From the NCBI GenBank assembly GCA_013397115.1, contig VWZW01004397.1, forward strand, positions 500,389 to 564,388: 64,000 bases of DNA. Direction: 5' to 3'. Source of the stretch: Edolisoma coerulescens (lineage: Eukaryota; Chordata; Aves; Passeriformes; Campephagidae). How positions within the stretch are numbered: the first letter of the stretch is position 1; the number at the start of each line of letters is the position of its first letter. Both the position numbers and the translations under genes were made by a program. The notes beneath the pieces were generated by a model. That model saw only the letters and a program-made list of their open reading frames with translations, searched no databases and was not told where the DNA came from. Below are positions 23,051 to 34,078 of the stretch, piece by piece.

Positions 23051-25430
23051 TTTTTGCCCTGAGGATAGTCAATCTCAGGCCTTTCACCCACCACAGAACA
23101 GTGCAGAGAGGTTTATGATAAGCAGGAACTTTTTCAAGACCCATTCTGCAAGCCTGAGTCGTTCCTTCACAGCAATGATTAGAAACCTGTAGTTTTCTGG
23201 GGTTGGAAAATCTCCTGTGCATGAAAGCCTTGGAGTGGTTTAGGTCTAAGTAGCTCAGATTCCTGACTTCAGGCCTCATCTTAATTTCATATCTTTAACT
23301 TAATTGATCTCAATGGGCTTATGATGACCTACAGTAGGGTAGGTGGGTCAGGCCTCTCATTTCTGCTTTGATGGTGCAGTGAGATTCCACCAAGAGCCAG
23401 ATAAATCCAGTTCTCTCTGTGAGCGTGAGTCATTCCCTGCGTGGTGAGAAGGTGAGCTCTGGCCTTCTCCTGGCATTCCAGGCATGCCAGAAGTGAGCTG
23501 GGTGAGATCAGGAGCTGTGGCATTGTGCCAAGGACTCGCCAAGACAAAAAAAATGGACACACAGGTGGGACACTCCCCCAGGATCACCAAAAGACAAGAA
23601 ATGACCTTCCCTGAGCTGTCCCATTCCTTCATCCACTCCTGGGAGGAGCTGGGGATGGCTCTGGCCAGGCCCTGCTGATGTGACTCCCTCAGGAAAAGCG
23701 TCAGCTCGGCTCTCTGGGGATAAGACCAGTCCCGTGGGGATGGGTGCCATGGCCAGGAGCTACATCTTAACTTTAATTAATATCAACAATTATTAATTCT
23801 GTTGTGCACATACATGAGGCATTCAATTCACTCTCCAGCAGTGGCGGGGATTTCAAACTCCTTTTTCTGTGGTGGCTGCTGGCCTCAAACTCCACTCAAG
23901 CCCAGCCTGCAGCAGCTGCCAGTTTTGCCTCCTGGGTCTGTGACAGAGTTGGAGCTTTTTACTCAACAACACCCCAAGTACCTGAGCAGCACTGACCTTA
24001 TCACTCCAAAAATTACCCAGCAGGCAAAGCCTCTGTCAAATGTAAATTCAGATTAATTTCAGGAACTATGAAACATGGATCTATTGGACTCAATGAAACC
24101 CCAAGCATTTTGTTTGTGCAAGCACAAGAGTAATTAACTCCTCCAAGTCCCAAGTTCTTGTGTGTGCAGCAATTCCTGTTGCTCTCAGGATGGCCAAGCA
24201 TGGATTTCTGCCTGCTAAAAGTGCTCCTGGAATCAGGGAAATGGGCTTTCATTTCAGCCCTGGTGCTGCTCAAGGGTTGAAGTGTGCCCCCTCTGCCCTT
24301 CTTTAGTCCCTTGCAGTGCTGCAGGATGAACGTGATGCAGAGGCAAAGCGTGGCCTGAGTCCTTCTTCCTCTGCTGCCTGCCTGGGGATGTAAAATTTGG
24401 TGATGTTTCATTTGGTGATACCCCAAAAAGGCTCCTGCAGTGGGAGAGGAATCAGGGACTGAGACCATGGCAAAGGATTCTGGGTTTAGGGGGCATTGGT
24501 GCTTCTGTAGAGCCAAAGGGAAAGGCTGTATCCCATTGTTCTTGGCCTTTCCATGGAGCAGGAGAGTGCTGTGCATCCATTTGGAGAATGAGCTGGAGAA
24601 TAAGGACCCTCCCAGCACAGCTGTGCTCTCAGCCCAAATGTCAAATGTCTCTTTGCACCCTGGAGAGTGACTTGCTGCCTCTGAGATCACAAAAAACCAG
24701 AGCTCTTTGCACTTCTCTGCTGCCTCTGCCTTGGTGTTTTAAAGCACTTTCCAAAGCTGCAGAAGGAGCCTCCAACTCCCCCTCCCCAGGAAATGTATGC
24801 CCTGCGCTGCTGACGCACTAAAAAGTGAATTGACTTCATTTAAGTCACGCCACATCCTTGGCAGAGCTGTGAAAGGAACCTGGGAAACCTGGGGATAGAA
24901 CCTCTCCTCAGTCTGGGGGGGTTTTAAGGGGCAGGAGGTTTCAGCAGCACAGAAACGTCACTGGACTCTGCTAATAAATAACTTTTGCATCTCCCTTGGG
25001 AGATCCAGCAGACGACAGAACTGCAAACGGAGATGAAAACCTCAATAGGGATGAAAAGCTCGTTGGGGAGGGGATTTCAGTAATGCCAAGTGGCAGCTGG
25101 GATGTTGGGTGATTACATTGCAAAACAGGGGGTTTGCCCTTGATCATCCAGACCTGCAGCTCACGATTTTCCCAGTTCACACAGTTAAGGGCTCTCTCCC
25201 TCAAAAATGTTACTAAGTTTGTCTTATAATTCAGAAAATGGGTAAAAAACCAGAGCAGGACCAGAAAAAGGGAACTGATGAGTCTCCCCTTACAGGAAAT
25301 AGAAAGCTTTGCTCTCTATTGTGCATTTCTTGCAAAAAAAGGAAAATTAAAAAAGAGAATTGCAAGGCTAGAGAGGGCAAACTTAAATCTGAATCAAAAC
25401 TTGAGCAAGCAGGACTTGAAAGAGAGTTTG
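23051..25430. other. Non-coding unique DNA
   Basis: A 225-codon open frame on the minus strand (24013-24690) has no recognised domain and overlaps plus-strand frames at 24440-24821. Short AT patch at 23768-23795 (TTAATTAATATCAAC). No interspersed repeat is recognised. Confidence 0.5.
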
Positions 25431-25467
25431 TTTCTTTTATTTTTTTTTTTTTCTTTTTCTCTCTCCT
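25431..25467 (+). repeat. Poly-T and CT-rich tract
   Basis: Long T-run followed by TCTTTTTCTCTCTCC. Low-complexity sequence. Confidence 0.85.
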
Positions 25468-25539
25468 GAAGGGATCTTGGGTAAATAAAGCCTGGCACAA
25501 ACCCTCCTGCTCCAGAAACACGTTCTGAGGAAGGATGAA

Positions 25540-25640
25540 ATCAACACGTTGAGGTGCTATTTATGTATTAATTAGTCAAATTAGCTGAGCCAGAAGCAAT
25601 CATACAGCTCTGAATGTCATTTGTGGCTTCTTGTGCCAGC
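25540..25640. promoter_or_regulatory. Candidate cis-regulatory patch
   Basis: TTTATGTATTAATTAGTCAAATTAGC followed by AAGCAATCATACAGC and AATGTCATTTGTGG. TTAATTAG is a homeodomain core and ATGTCATTTG resembles an E-box or CRE half site. Short and unproven. Confidence 0.22.
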
Positions 25641-25700
25641 CATGGGACACCCGTCTTTGACACTCAGCAGCCTCACACAAGGCTCTAAAGGGGAAATTAA

Positions 25701-25780
25701 TTTCCTTTTTTCCCTTTCTCTGGCCCAGGAAACTTTTTTTTTTTTTTTGTATACTCTTTTTTTTCCCTATTCTTTTTTAC
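25701..25780 (+). repeat. T-rich low-complexity tract
   Basis: Includes a 15-T run at 25734-25748 and a second T-run at 25757-25764, with CTTTTTTCCC units around. No precise period. Confidence 0.85.
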
Positions 25781-28105
25781 CTTGTCGCCAAGATTTTTGA
25801 CTCACAGCACACGGAGCTGGTGTTAGTCACAAGCTATTTCCTGTTTTCCAGATAACCCCACAGGCCGGGGCTTCGTAGTCAACAGCACAACCAGGTGGAG
25901 TGCAAGGTGGATGAGAACCAAGCACTGGCATAAAACCTGCACCTAACTGATTGTTTTATCCTCACAGGCATCTTTTTGTGGTGGTGTTGTTGCTTTTTAT
26001 GAAGAAAGGGCATTATTTTAAAGTTCTTTACATCCATAGATTTGTCTCCTGGGAGTTTTCCCACTCCAAACGTGTCTTTGCTTGTGCTGCTCTGGGTACA
26101 GATTTGATCATCAGCTGCTAAAGGTGAAGCTCCTGTCTTGCTGCAAACCTCTCAAGGGAGAGGACCACGCCAGGCAGGCAGGAAAAGCTCAGAATAATTC
26201 CCTGCAACCAAGGCACCACCTTTTCCCTGCCACACTGTTCCCCATGGAATGTTTGCTTAGCAAATGCCAGCACAGAGTGGGGACGTTCCCCCACTCAAGG
26301 AGTGTTTCTGTCCAGGCTGCTTCAGCCCTGTGCCTTCAGCTACTGCCAGCTCAAAGTCAGATCCATCTGATGCCAGCTCAGCAGGCAGAAAGAGGATTCC
26401 ATCTCCATCATCAAGGAACCTGCTTGGTTCAGGGAGAGCCCTGGGTCGCAGTCAGAATTGCCCTGAAATGGATCCCATATGGAATTTTAGAGGTGCCACG
26501 TGAAGCACAGCTCAACCTCAACTCTTTTCCTGCCCCCTGCTCAGCTCTGACCTTGTGGCCAGACTGGCAGTGCCTGAGGGGTGTGAGCACACCTTGGGCA
26601 CTCATCCCTGCCTTGCTCAGATTTTTACCACGAAATCAAGGCTCCCTGAGCTCCTGCTGCCCTCCCAGGCAGGTGTCCAGAGCCTGGACTGAAATCCAGG
26701 CTGCCACAGCCACCAATTACATGGACAGCAAAATCAGAGCTCCCTCAGGAGCACTGGCACCTCTGACTCGAGCTGGGAGCTGTGGGGAGGAGATGTTGGC
26801 CCTGATTTATTGCTGTGCATGTTGACAGCAAGTCTGCAGTGCTCTCTTTCCAAAATACCTTCATTTTCAAGTGTACTGGCACACGTGTCCCCACCCTTGG
26901 AAGTGCAGCTGGCTCAGGGGGGAGAAGATGTTGCCGTTTTCAAGCAAGTCGCAGCATTAAGCAACCACCCTTGGATAAGAAGACAACAAGACTTTACCTA
27001 AAAGGAACTGCAGGAGATCTGAGAGCAGGAGGCAATTATGCAAATTGCGATTGGAACAGGATTACTCAGGCTGGAGCCATTTACTGCAGCATGGGCTGGC
27101 TGGTGGGATGTGCCAGGGGCAGTGGGGCTGCCCATTCCCGGGATTTGCCACTGCCTGTCCCTGGGAGATGCCACTGCTGCAGGCACAGCAGGGAGGGAGC
27201 TGGCACCAGCTCAGCCTCCGCTGGACAGGGCAGCACCGGTCCCTGTGGTCCCCATCCTCATCTCCTTTACCGTGGAAGGACAAAAGAATTTTTAAACGTG
27301 CAGGACAACAAACCCTATGGGAAAAAGGGAAAAAAAATGAGCTGGACTGCTGCTGAGCCAGCCAGGACTTGGCTTAGTTTTTGGAAGGAAGGTCCCAGAG
27401 TGTTTTCGTGGCTGTGCCCAGGCAGATTTAAAGGGTTTTGCACCATCCAACTCTGTCCAAAAGTGCTGCTGTATATGGAGAAAAAGGCTCCACTGGAAAC
27501 TGGGTTCTTCCCAGAAGGAAAACACCCTGGTGGTTGTCACCTCTGGATGTTGTTTTTGGTATAACTCCCCCAGCATTCCCGGAGCTGCTCACTTGGGGAT
27601 TCAATCGTGATGAATCTTCCCAAACATTTCTGGGTTTTGAAGAAAAAAAAAAATAATATCAATGAAAGGTGACTTCATAACTACCTTAAAATAGAAGGAA
27701 TGGATAGCAACTCGTTAAGCTTGTAAATATGGGATAATATGTGCTGAAAGTAATTGTTATCGTCAAATGTGGTTAAAATTAGTCACCAGCAAGTTAAAAC
27801 TAAGCCTTACATCCAGGCTCCTTGCTGAAATGCTCTTGCTGCTCTGGGAAGTGCAGAATAAAAGAGCAAGTACGGGAAAAAACTTCCTCAGTGGTTTGGC
27901 TTTTTTGGGACGATGCTCAGAGAGCAGGGAGTTTCACACTCAGGCAGCAGGAAAGGTCAGGGCAACTTCAGCTTCTGATCTCAGCCAAAAGCAGGGCAAA
28001 CAAAATGAAGATTATCAAATCTTAAAATGCTGATGGCAATTGGGCTGTTCAAGGCATCTATTACTGCCTCTGCAATCTGGGCTTTTGTGCTTTAAACCTT
28101 TTTCC
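25781..28105. other. Non-coding DNA with two long consecutive open frames
   Basis: Two long plus-strand frames almost abut: 26082-26825 and 26815-27564, in different phases. The DNA is GC-richer here, and additional frames overlap on the minus strand (26998-27186, 27292-27576). The translations are Cys/Gly/Ser/Pro-rich without a domain I recognise. I treat this as stop-poor non-coding DNA. A non-coding transcript or an unrecognised gene cannot be excluded. Confidence 0.45.
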
Positions 28106-28560
28106 AGAATCACAGAATTATGGAATCATTTAGGTCGAAAAAACCCCCTTAAGATCATCAAGTCCAACCTCTAACCCAGCACTGCCAACCCCACCCCTGA
28201 ACTGTCTCTGAGTGCCACAACTGCACAGCTTTTGATCCCTGCAGGGCTGGCAACTCCACCACTTCCCTGGGCAGCCCATCCCAGTGCTTGACAACCATTT
28301 CCATGCGGGAATTGTTGGTGATACCCAACCTCAGCCTCCCCTGGCACAACCTGAGGCTGTTTCCTCTCCTCCTGTCCCTTGGTGCTTGGGAGAAGACACC
28401 GGCACCACCTTCCTGCCCCTCCTGTCAGGGAGTTGTGCAGAGCCACAAGGTCCCCCTTGAGCCTCCTTTTCTCCAGGCTGAGCCCCTTTCCCAGCTCCCT
28501 CAGCTGTTCCAGACCCTTCCCCAGCTCCGTTCCCTTCCCTGGACATGCTCCAGCACTACA
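28106..28560 (-). mobile_element. CR1 LINE, 5'-truncated, with ORF2 C-terminus
   Basis: Minus orientation. The tail complement AGAATCACAGAATTATGG begins at 28106, followed by CAAGTCCAACC and the CR1 body. On the minus strand the ORF2 C-terminal motif LEKRRLKGDLVALHNSL is readable, with PGKG.ELGKG upstream. The frame is disrupted afterwards. Reverse transcriptase and endonuclease domains are absent. The GGACATGCTCCAG end at about 28557 marks the 5' truncation. The sequence type resembles CR1 copies common in passerines. Confidence 0.93.
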
Positions 28561-29824
28561 TGGGTCACCCATCAGAGCAGCTCCGAGCTCAGCCCTTGGG
28601 GTACCAGCTGCAACAGAGACAGCCTAAATCATTAGAAAACAGGAAAACTGACTTTTTGTTTGGTCCAAGCCCTCCCACCCATGTCCTTTGCGCTTTTAAG
28701 GTTTTAGTTGTCATGGATTTCTGTTTCTGGGAGCTGTGCACGTGCTGTGGGACGTTTGCTCTCCCATCCCCTGACAGACCCGAGCACACCTGAGGCTGAA
28801 CTCACAGAAAAATGAGATTATTCTAAAGTGTCTCTCTGCCAAAGCTTCATTAAGTTAAAAGGGGTACAATTATAACTTACCTTGCACCAGGAAGGGCAGG
28901 TACAAAGCTTGATCCTGCAGTGTTTTGGATGGGATCCTTGGAAATCTCTAGATTCTGAGTGGAAATGACTCTGGGAGCTTTTCTAAGTACTTTTGCTGTG
29001 AAGGAGTGATTTGCACATAATCAAAGCCTCTTAAAAACCCAGACTGGCTGCCCTGAGGAGACGCCTTTAACGTGCTGGCTTCGTACCCTGCTCAGGACTG
29101 GACAAACCAAATCCCCAAATGATGAATTCAGTGTAATGTGAATATTGACAGACTCTGCTAATTACTCATGGGTGCTTATCATCTGGGGCTTAAAAACCCC
29201 CAAAACCCCACCACAAACATGACTCCCCTCAGTCCTCTCCTGCCAGAAAGTTTTGTCCCAAGTGAGGAACGACTCCCCAGCTTATTTAAGGACTCCCACA
29301 CAACCAAAGAAAATCACTGAGGTTTTGTGAGAAATTCCCCTCATGGTGTTGCCTTCACTGAAAATCAGTGTTTGCAGTCCCAGGAGTTGGCAGCAGTTTT
29401 CCCTCTGGTGTCCTCCTGCAATTTCAGCAGCTAAAATTTCTGTCAAAACAGAAGCACTCAGGGCAGCCACTGGCTGAGGGTAAAATAAGAGTCAGAGAAA
29501 AGCAGATAAGTTCTTAACCTGCCCAAGGAAAACTGGGACCTCTGGGAAATGCATCTCTGAATCCCGCCTGTGACACTCTGGTTGTGGCAAAAATCATCTT
29601 CAACTCACAAACGCACTGAGAGCTCAGCAAGAAAAGCACCATGGTCAGAGTGTGATGGATAATTTCAGAGCGGTGGTGAAGCTGTTGGTTTCGTAGGTAG
29701 CAATTTGCAGTTGTACACTGGAGTTGTACAAGTGAGAAAAATGTTATCCTCCCTCTCCAAAAATAATCTTTTGCTACTTGGGGTTAGGTTGGTGTAGCCC
29801 TAAATCTCCGTGAATGTAGCTGCA
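28561..29824. other. Non-coding unique DNA
   Basis: No gene or repeat. Mixed composition, few open frames (28545-28793 plus, 29282-29470 minus). No regulatory-looking density. Confidence 0.55.
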
Positions 29825-29990
29825 ATTCCTGTTTAATAAAACTCCAGAGGTGATCTCGTTTTATCAGCCTTCATCTGTAATTAAGGCGTTTAATATTCAA
29901 ACTCTTTGATGTCATGTCATCTTTGAAACATAAATAAGAAGTTTGTCTCCATCTTCGAAATGAAGATAAATGAGTTGCAAGGGCAAGTCC
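29825..29990. promoter_or_regulatory. Candidate cis-regulatory patch
   Basis: TTTAATAAAACTCC, CTGTAATTAAGGCGTTTAATATTC, TGATGTCATGTCATC and GAAACATAAATAAG lie within about 165 bases. The doubled TGTCATC resembles TALE (MEIS/PBX) half sites next to homeodomain cores. Confidence 0.25.
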
Positions 29991-30889
29991 CCAGAGAAAC
30001 TTTTAAAAGCTGTTTGGGTATTTTAATAGCTACCAAAAAGAAATAAAAAAATAACAACACTGATGTTAAAAAACACATTGGTAGAAAATTTAAAGCAGTT
30101 TTATAGGAAGTGAGCAAGACAAGGAGAAACCTGGACAAGGCAGATTTCCAGCTGGTTGCTGTTGGGTTTTTTTGGTCCAGGTGATTTGTTTGTAGTGAAA
30201 TGAATTGCCAGTCACCCTCCCCGTTGCTATCAGATGGCAAAACAAGTCCTGGCACCCCGTGGAGCTGTGCCTGATGCTCTGAGATACCCAGGACACCCCA
30301 TATGGCTCTGCCCCAATGTTTAATAAGGAAATCAGTGGGAATGTGGCACCCACCTGCCCCAAATGCTGGCTTTGGATGGAGCTGCACAGGGAATGCCTGA
30401 GGAAAAAGGGATCCTCTCTGCCCAAGGCTGGGCAGAGACCATCCCATGGGATCTGTGCTTTGGGGAATGCCCTCCTCACCCCTTTTCCTCCCCTCACCTG
30501 CCCCTGGAGTGAGTCTCACCCAGGTCAAGCTGGAAATGTCTACCAGCAGACCCAAGGGCTCCAGACCTCCCTGTCCTTCCTGATCTCATGGCTCAGCCAC
30601 ACCATCATCCTTCACTCCCACTCGCAGGCACTCGAGGATGTGCAGCTCCTTTCCTGCCATCACTCTTCCCTTCAAACTTGTCAGAAATCTCTCATGTTCT
30701 CCTGGCTCCAGGCCCACTTCCACCCTCTTCATCCCTCTGCTGGGATCCCTGGAGCTCAGCCAGCTGGGATGGGAGCTCTCCTCCTGCCTGCTCGTAATTA
30801 GAACGTGCACACATTGAAGTTTGCTTTATTCCCAAAGCCTCGTTGGAGGGTTGGAGGCAGCAGCGTGTAGGAGGGCAGGAACACAAATC
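29991..30889. other. Non-coding unique DNA
   Basis: A 212-codon minus-strand frame (29917-30555) has no recognised domain and overlaps plus-strand frames at 30316-30801. At 30470-30504 the plus strand has four C-tracts with 6- to 7-base loops, a weak quadruplex pattern on the minus strand. Confidence 0.5.
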
Positions 30890-31220
30890 CTGTTATTTGC
30901 AGGTTCAGAGCGGTGCGTGGGAGGAAGATACAGAAATCCCATTAGTCATTAATAAGATTTTAGAACAGATTCCTTAGGCAAGACTTGGAAAAGCTCTTCC
31001 TGGCTGCCTTCTGATGGTATTTAGGTCTTCCACTGCCCCACCACTCCGTGGTCAGTCAGGCTGTGTGAGTGCCCTGTCCTCTTCCTCCCTCACACCACAG
31101 ACTTCTTTTATTTCTGCTTTGAACCATGCAGAATTCATCTCAATTAGCAAAAATTTGCCACCATCATTAATTATATCAAGAAACTGAAGCAGCAACATTT
31201 GCATTGAGGCCTTGCTCTGA
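30890..31220. promoter_or_regulatory. Candidate cis-regulatory patch, bipartite
   Basis: Two AT-rich clusters flank a neutral spacer. 30890-31000 contains TTATTTGCAGG, CCCATTAGTCATTAATAAG. 31100-31215 contains CAATTAGCAAAAATTTGCC, CATCATTAATTATATC and AACATTTGCATTG, the last with ATTTGCAT, a perfect octamer word. No repeat is recognised. Confidence 0.27.
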
Positions 31221-32889
31221 GCTCTGCACCATGGTCTGCTCTGACCCTCCTTCAACCCGAAGTGATGAATAATTCTCCTTGCCCCAAACTTTTAATTTCC
31301 AGGTGTAAACTGGAAAAAAAATCCAGGACTAAACTGGTTCTTGGAGTTAAAGGTAAAAAAGCCAATATCCAGAACTTCTGATCCTCTGAGTATCTGGCCT
31401 CTTTTAGATGTTTTAAAACACTTGGCCAAATTTTTACGTGACTGTGCATTCCTCTCTCCTGAACACAAGCCAAGGTGATTGATTGGAGCACAATTAATCA
31501 CAGCAGACCAAGGCATGATCTCAGTGAAGTTCACAGAGGAGCTCTGAACAGCAAATACACGAGGAAGAACAGGTCAAGTGCCAAAGAGATGAGTAGAGCC
31601 TGCCCTGAAGCAATTGTATTCCAAAGGCACAAGGGAAGAGGAAAAAAAAAAAGCCAGACAAGACACAACACATCCAGAGTGGGAAGTGGGTATTCAGGCT
31701 TGAATGATTCTTGAAATAGGTGGGGTGTCAGTGGCAGTTTGCTAAAAACAGTGTGGGAGCTTGGCTCAGAGCAGAGCTGCTCTTGGCAGGTGGGGCTGGG
31801 AAAGGCTGCCAGGATTTTTGGGTGAAGGAGATGCCAGGATTGGTGGCTGATCCTTGGGCAGAATTGTCACCCAGTGGTTGATATTCCATTTTCTCCAGTC
31901 CCATTGTGACACCTGTTTCTTCCTGGGCTGGATTCCTCTCCCCTTGCTGGGTTAGGTGAGGCTGCCCAGTTATCTGCAAGCCTGGCTTCAACACGGCCTC
32001 TTCAGCAGCTTTTCCCTGCCCCCTGTCTAAGGGAGGTTTTGGGGGCTGTGGTTGCTTGGACCAGCTCCTACCTCAGCATTTGCTGCCTTTTCTGTCCCCT
32101 GGGACTTGGGGGGCTCCAGGGAACTCCTGGCAGAACCCCCTCCTGGTGAGGAGACCTCTCTGCTGCCTGGGATGTGTTTCCCATTAAGCATCAGATGAAT
32201 TTTCCATCTTTTTTTCCAGCAGCTCCTCTAAACTGGGGATTAAAGTCCCCAAGCTCCCAGCTCCAGAGCCCCATCTGAGCAGACTCACCCAGCTCAAGGA
32301 ACCCATCCTGGAGTGCAGAGAGCCACGTGTGGGTGGCAGCTGAGTTCCAGTGTCTGCCCCATTTGGTTAAACAATTGCTGCACAGCTGGTTTGGAATTTA
32401 CAAGTATTTAGGAAGTTTTGAGACTCCCAGACTGGAAATGCTGGTATCTCTTCCACCCTCTGCCTGAGCTAAGGTGCTGTTTCACAGGGATTCAGGTGAG
32501 GGAAAAGGTTCCTGCTGTTGTTCTGCTCCTTTGCTGATTTTTTGCCTGGGAGATGAAGAATCCTTTTAGACATGGAGCCTTTCATGCTCTGCTTCATCCA
32601 CTTGAACCTTTCCTTGCAGACTTCAGGCATATAAGAAAAAATCCAGATGTCTCAGGAATAGAAAAAAAAAAAGCCCCCAAACCCCCAGCTTTACATGCAC
32701 TTGGATCTTTCATTTTATAAAAACAGTCAAGCCACAACCACAAGATTTCACAGATAAGAGAAAAAATGTGGATTGTACTTAATTCAATATTATAAAGAAA
32801 TGCTCTTACAGGGAGACTGCAAGCTGAGCCAAAGCCAGACCAAGACTGCTGACTGATCTGAAAAATGTGAATATTATTCACACTGGGAC
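31221..32889. other. Non-coding unique DNA
   Basis: No gene. A-run near 31638-31651 and another near 32660-32671. The 31728-31994 and 32594-32911 minus-strand frames have no recognised motif. Confidence 0.5.
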
Positions 32890-33234
32890 ACCACATCTCA
32901 TAATGCTCCATGTGTGCTATAGTATATAATTATGAAATGTTTGCATTAAGTAACTTGGGTGCCTAAATACAGATGTTCCTTATTGACATTAATTGGACTT
33001 GACATATCTTTGGCCTGCTTTCTAGCAGTCACCAAAGCATGCATTTCCACTTTACCGTACATATTCTAAAGGAGCTCTGTTCCATATCCAGCTTATTAAC
33101 AGAGAAAAACATTAGTGCCTCAGCTATCTGTCACAGATTTCAGGTAAAAATGCAATTGCTTTGCATTCGAGAGTGTGGTTGCTGGGGACTGACCACAAAC
33201 ATTAATTTCTGCTCTGTTTTATTTTTATTTACAG
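32890..33234. promoter_or_regulatory. Candidate regulatory patch ending in splice-acceptor-like sequence
   Basis: Contains ATATAATTATGAAATG, TTTGCATTAAGTAAC, TTGACATTAATTGGAC, GCATGCATTTCC, AAATGCAATTGCTTTGCATTC and AACATTAATTTC, a dense run of POU and homeodomain-like words. It ends with TTTTATTTTTATTTACAG at 33217-33234, a good match to a vertebrate acceptor. No exon-like frame follows convincingly. Confidence 0.3.
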
Positions 33235-33340
33235 TGAAAGCTGTCCCCGAGGCTGAGAAAGTGATTTTTTTTTTTCTTTCCAGAGCTGTCAATGCATTGT
33301 GGTGCTGTTTGCTCTGCTTTTCTTGTTGCTGTGGCTCAAG

Positions 33341-33420
33341 GAAGAAGAAGGAGAGAAAGGAAGAGAAAAAGAGAGAGAAAGAGAGAAAGAAAGAAAGAAA
33401 AAGAAAATGAGAAAAAATAA
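33341..33420 (+). repeat. GAAA/GAGA-type purine tract
   Basis: About 80 bases almost purely A and G on the plus strand: GAAGAAGAAGG, then AGAGAGAAAGAGAGAAAG and GAAAGAAAGAAAAAG. Parts have mirror symmetry and could form triplex DNA. It gives a Lys/Arg/Glu-rich end to the plus-strand frame 33039-33410, which is therefore not evidence for a protein. Confidence 0.9.
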
Positions 33421-33765
33421 ATAATTCCTTATTTCTGATATAAAATCTAAGTGGCTTTTGCACTTGTTAGTTTAACTGTTTTGCATTACTCTGCAATGCT
33501 GTCTTATCCCAGCATCTGGAGAAAAAGCCCAAATATGAAATTAAAACAAGGGTACTCATAGTTATGAACTTCACCTGGCCAGTTCCAAAAAGGGCCACGA
33601 GTTTCCTTGGAGATACTCGGCTGTAGATGTGTCCTGCAGCTGACATCCAGATCCCAGCTTCTTCAGGATCCCTATGAAAACTTAGGTTTTAAGCAAACCT
33701 TTCCAAACGGGCTTTCTTCAAAGGAAAGATCAGCTCAGTTTTGGCATTTTCCTCTTAATTTGTAG
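33421..33765. other. Non-coding DNA upstream of a possible exon
   Basis: AT-rich unique sequence. It ends with TTTTCCTCTTAATTTGTAG at 33747-33765, which fits a polypyrimidine tract plus AG acceptor. Confidence 0.45.
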
Positions 33766-34078
33766 TTTTCAACTGGTTTGTGAATGACTGGGAGGTGTTT
33801 CAGTGCAAGTTTGTGCTTTCAAGTGAATACAGAGATGAAAAGACATTTGAAGTTCGGTCTGGAAATTCAGACATGAACATTTATTCTGATATTGAGAAGA
33901 AACTTCCTATACATATCACCCCAGGCAGTTCACGGACAGGAGAGTTCCCTCGTGGAAAATCCTGGTTAAAATCAGGAAGAATGGAAATGAAAGTACCCAG
34001 AGCAGAGAGTCTGAGATTACTCAGAGCCCTCCTTGTGAGAAAGAAGAAAATCTTGCCTTTATTGAACCAAACAATGAA
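33766..34078 (+). other. Candidate exon (weak), 104 open codons
   Basis: The frame is open from 33759 to the stop at 34131-34133. It lies in moderately AT-rich DNA, where long frames are less expected than in the GC-rich parts. The translation is charged and balanced, with segments such as SSEYRDEKTFEVRSGN and ALLVRKKKILPL, and no low-complexity bias. A good acceptor-like site ends at 33765, and an ATGAAG|GTACAA donor-like site falls at 34078/34079. The first in-frame start-like codon is a GTG at 33780, so it would have to be an internal exon or none. I do not recognise the protein. Chance remains the most likely explanation. Confidence 0.15.

Noticed and set aside
24013..24690. 225-codon minus-strand frame
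   Set aside because: No recognised motif, and overlapped by plus-strand frames in GC-richer DNA. No splice or promoter support.
28171..28572. 133-codon minus-strand frame with LEKRRLKGDL
   Set aside because: CR1 ORF2 remnant, reported as a mobile element.
29917..30555. 212-codon minus-strand frame
   Set aside because: Low-information composition, opposed by plus frames, and no domain.
33039..33410. Frame ending in a Lys/Arg/Glu-rich tail resembling a nuclear-localisation region
   Set aside because: The charged tail is only the translation of the GAAA/GAGA purine tract.
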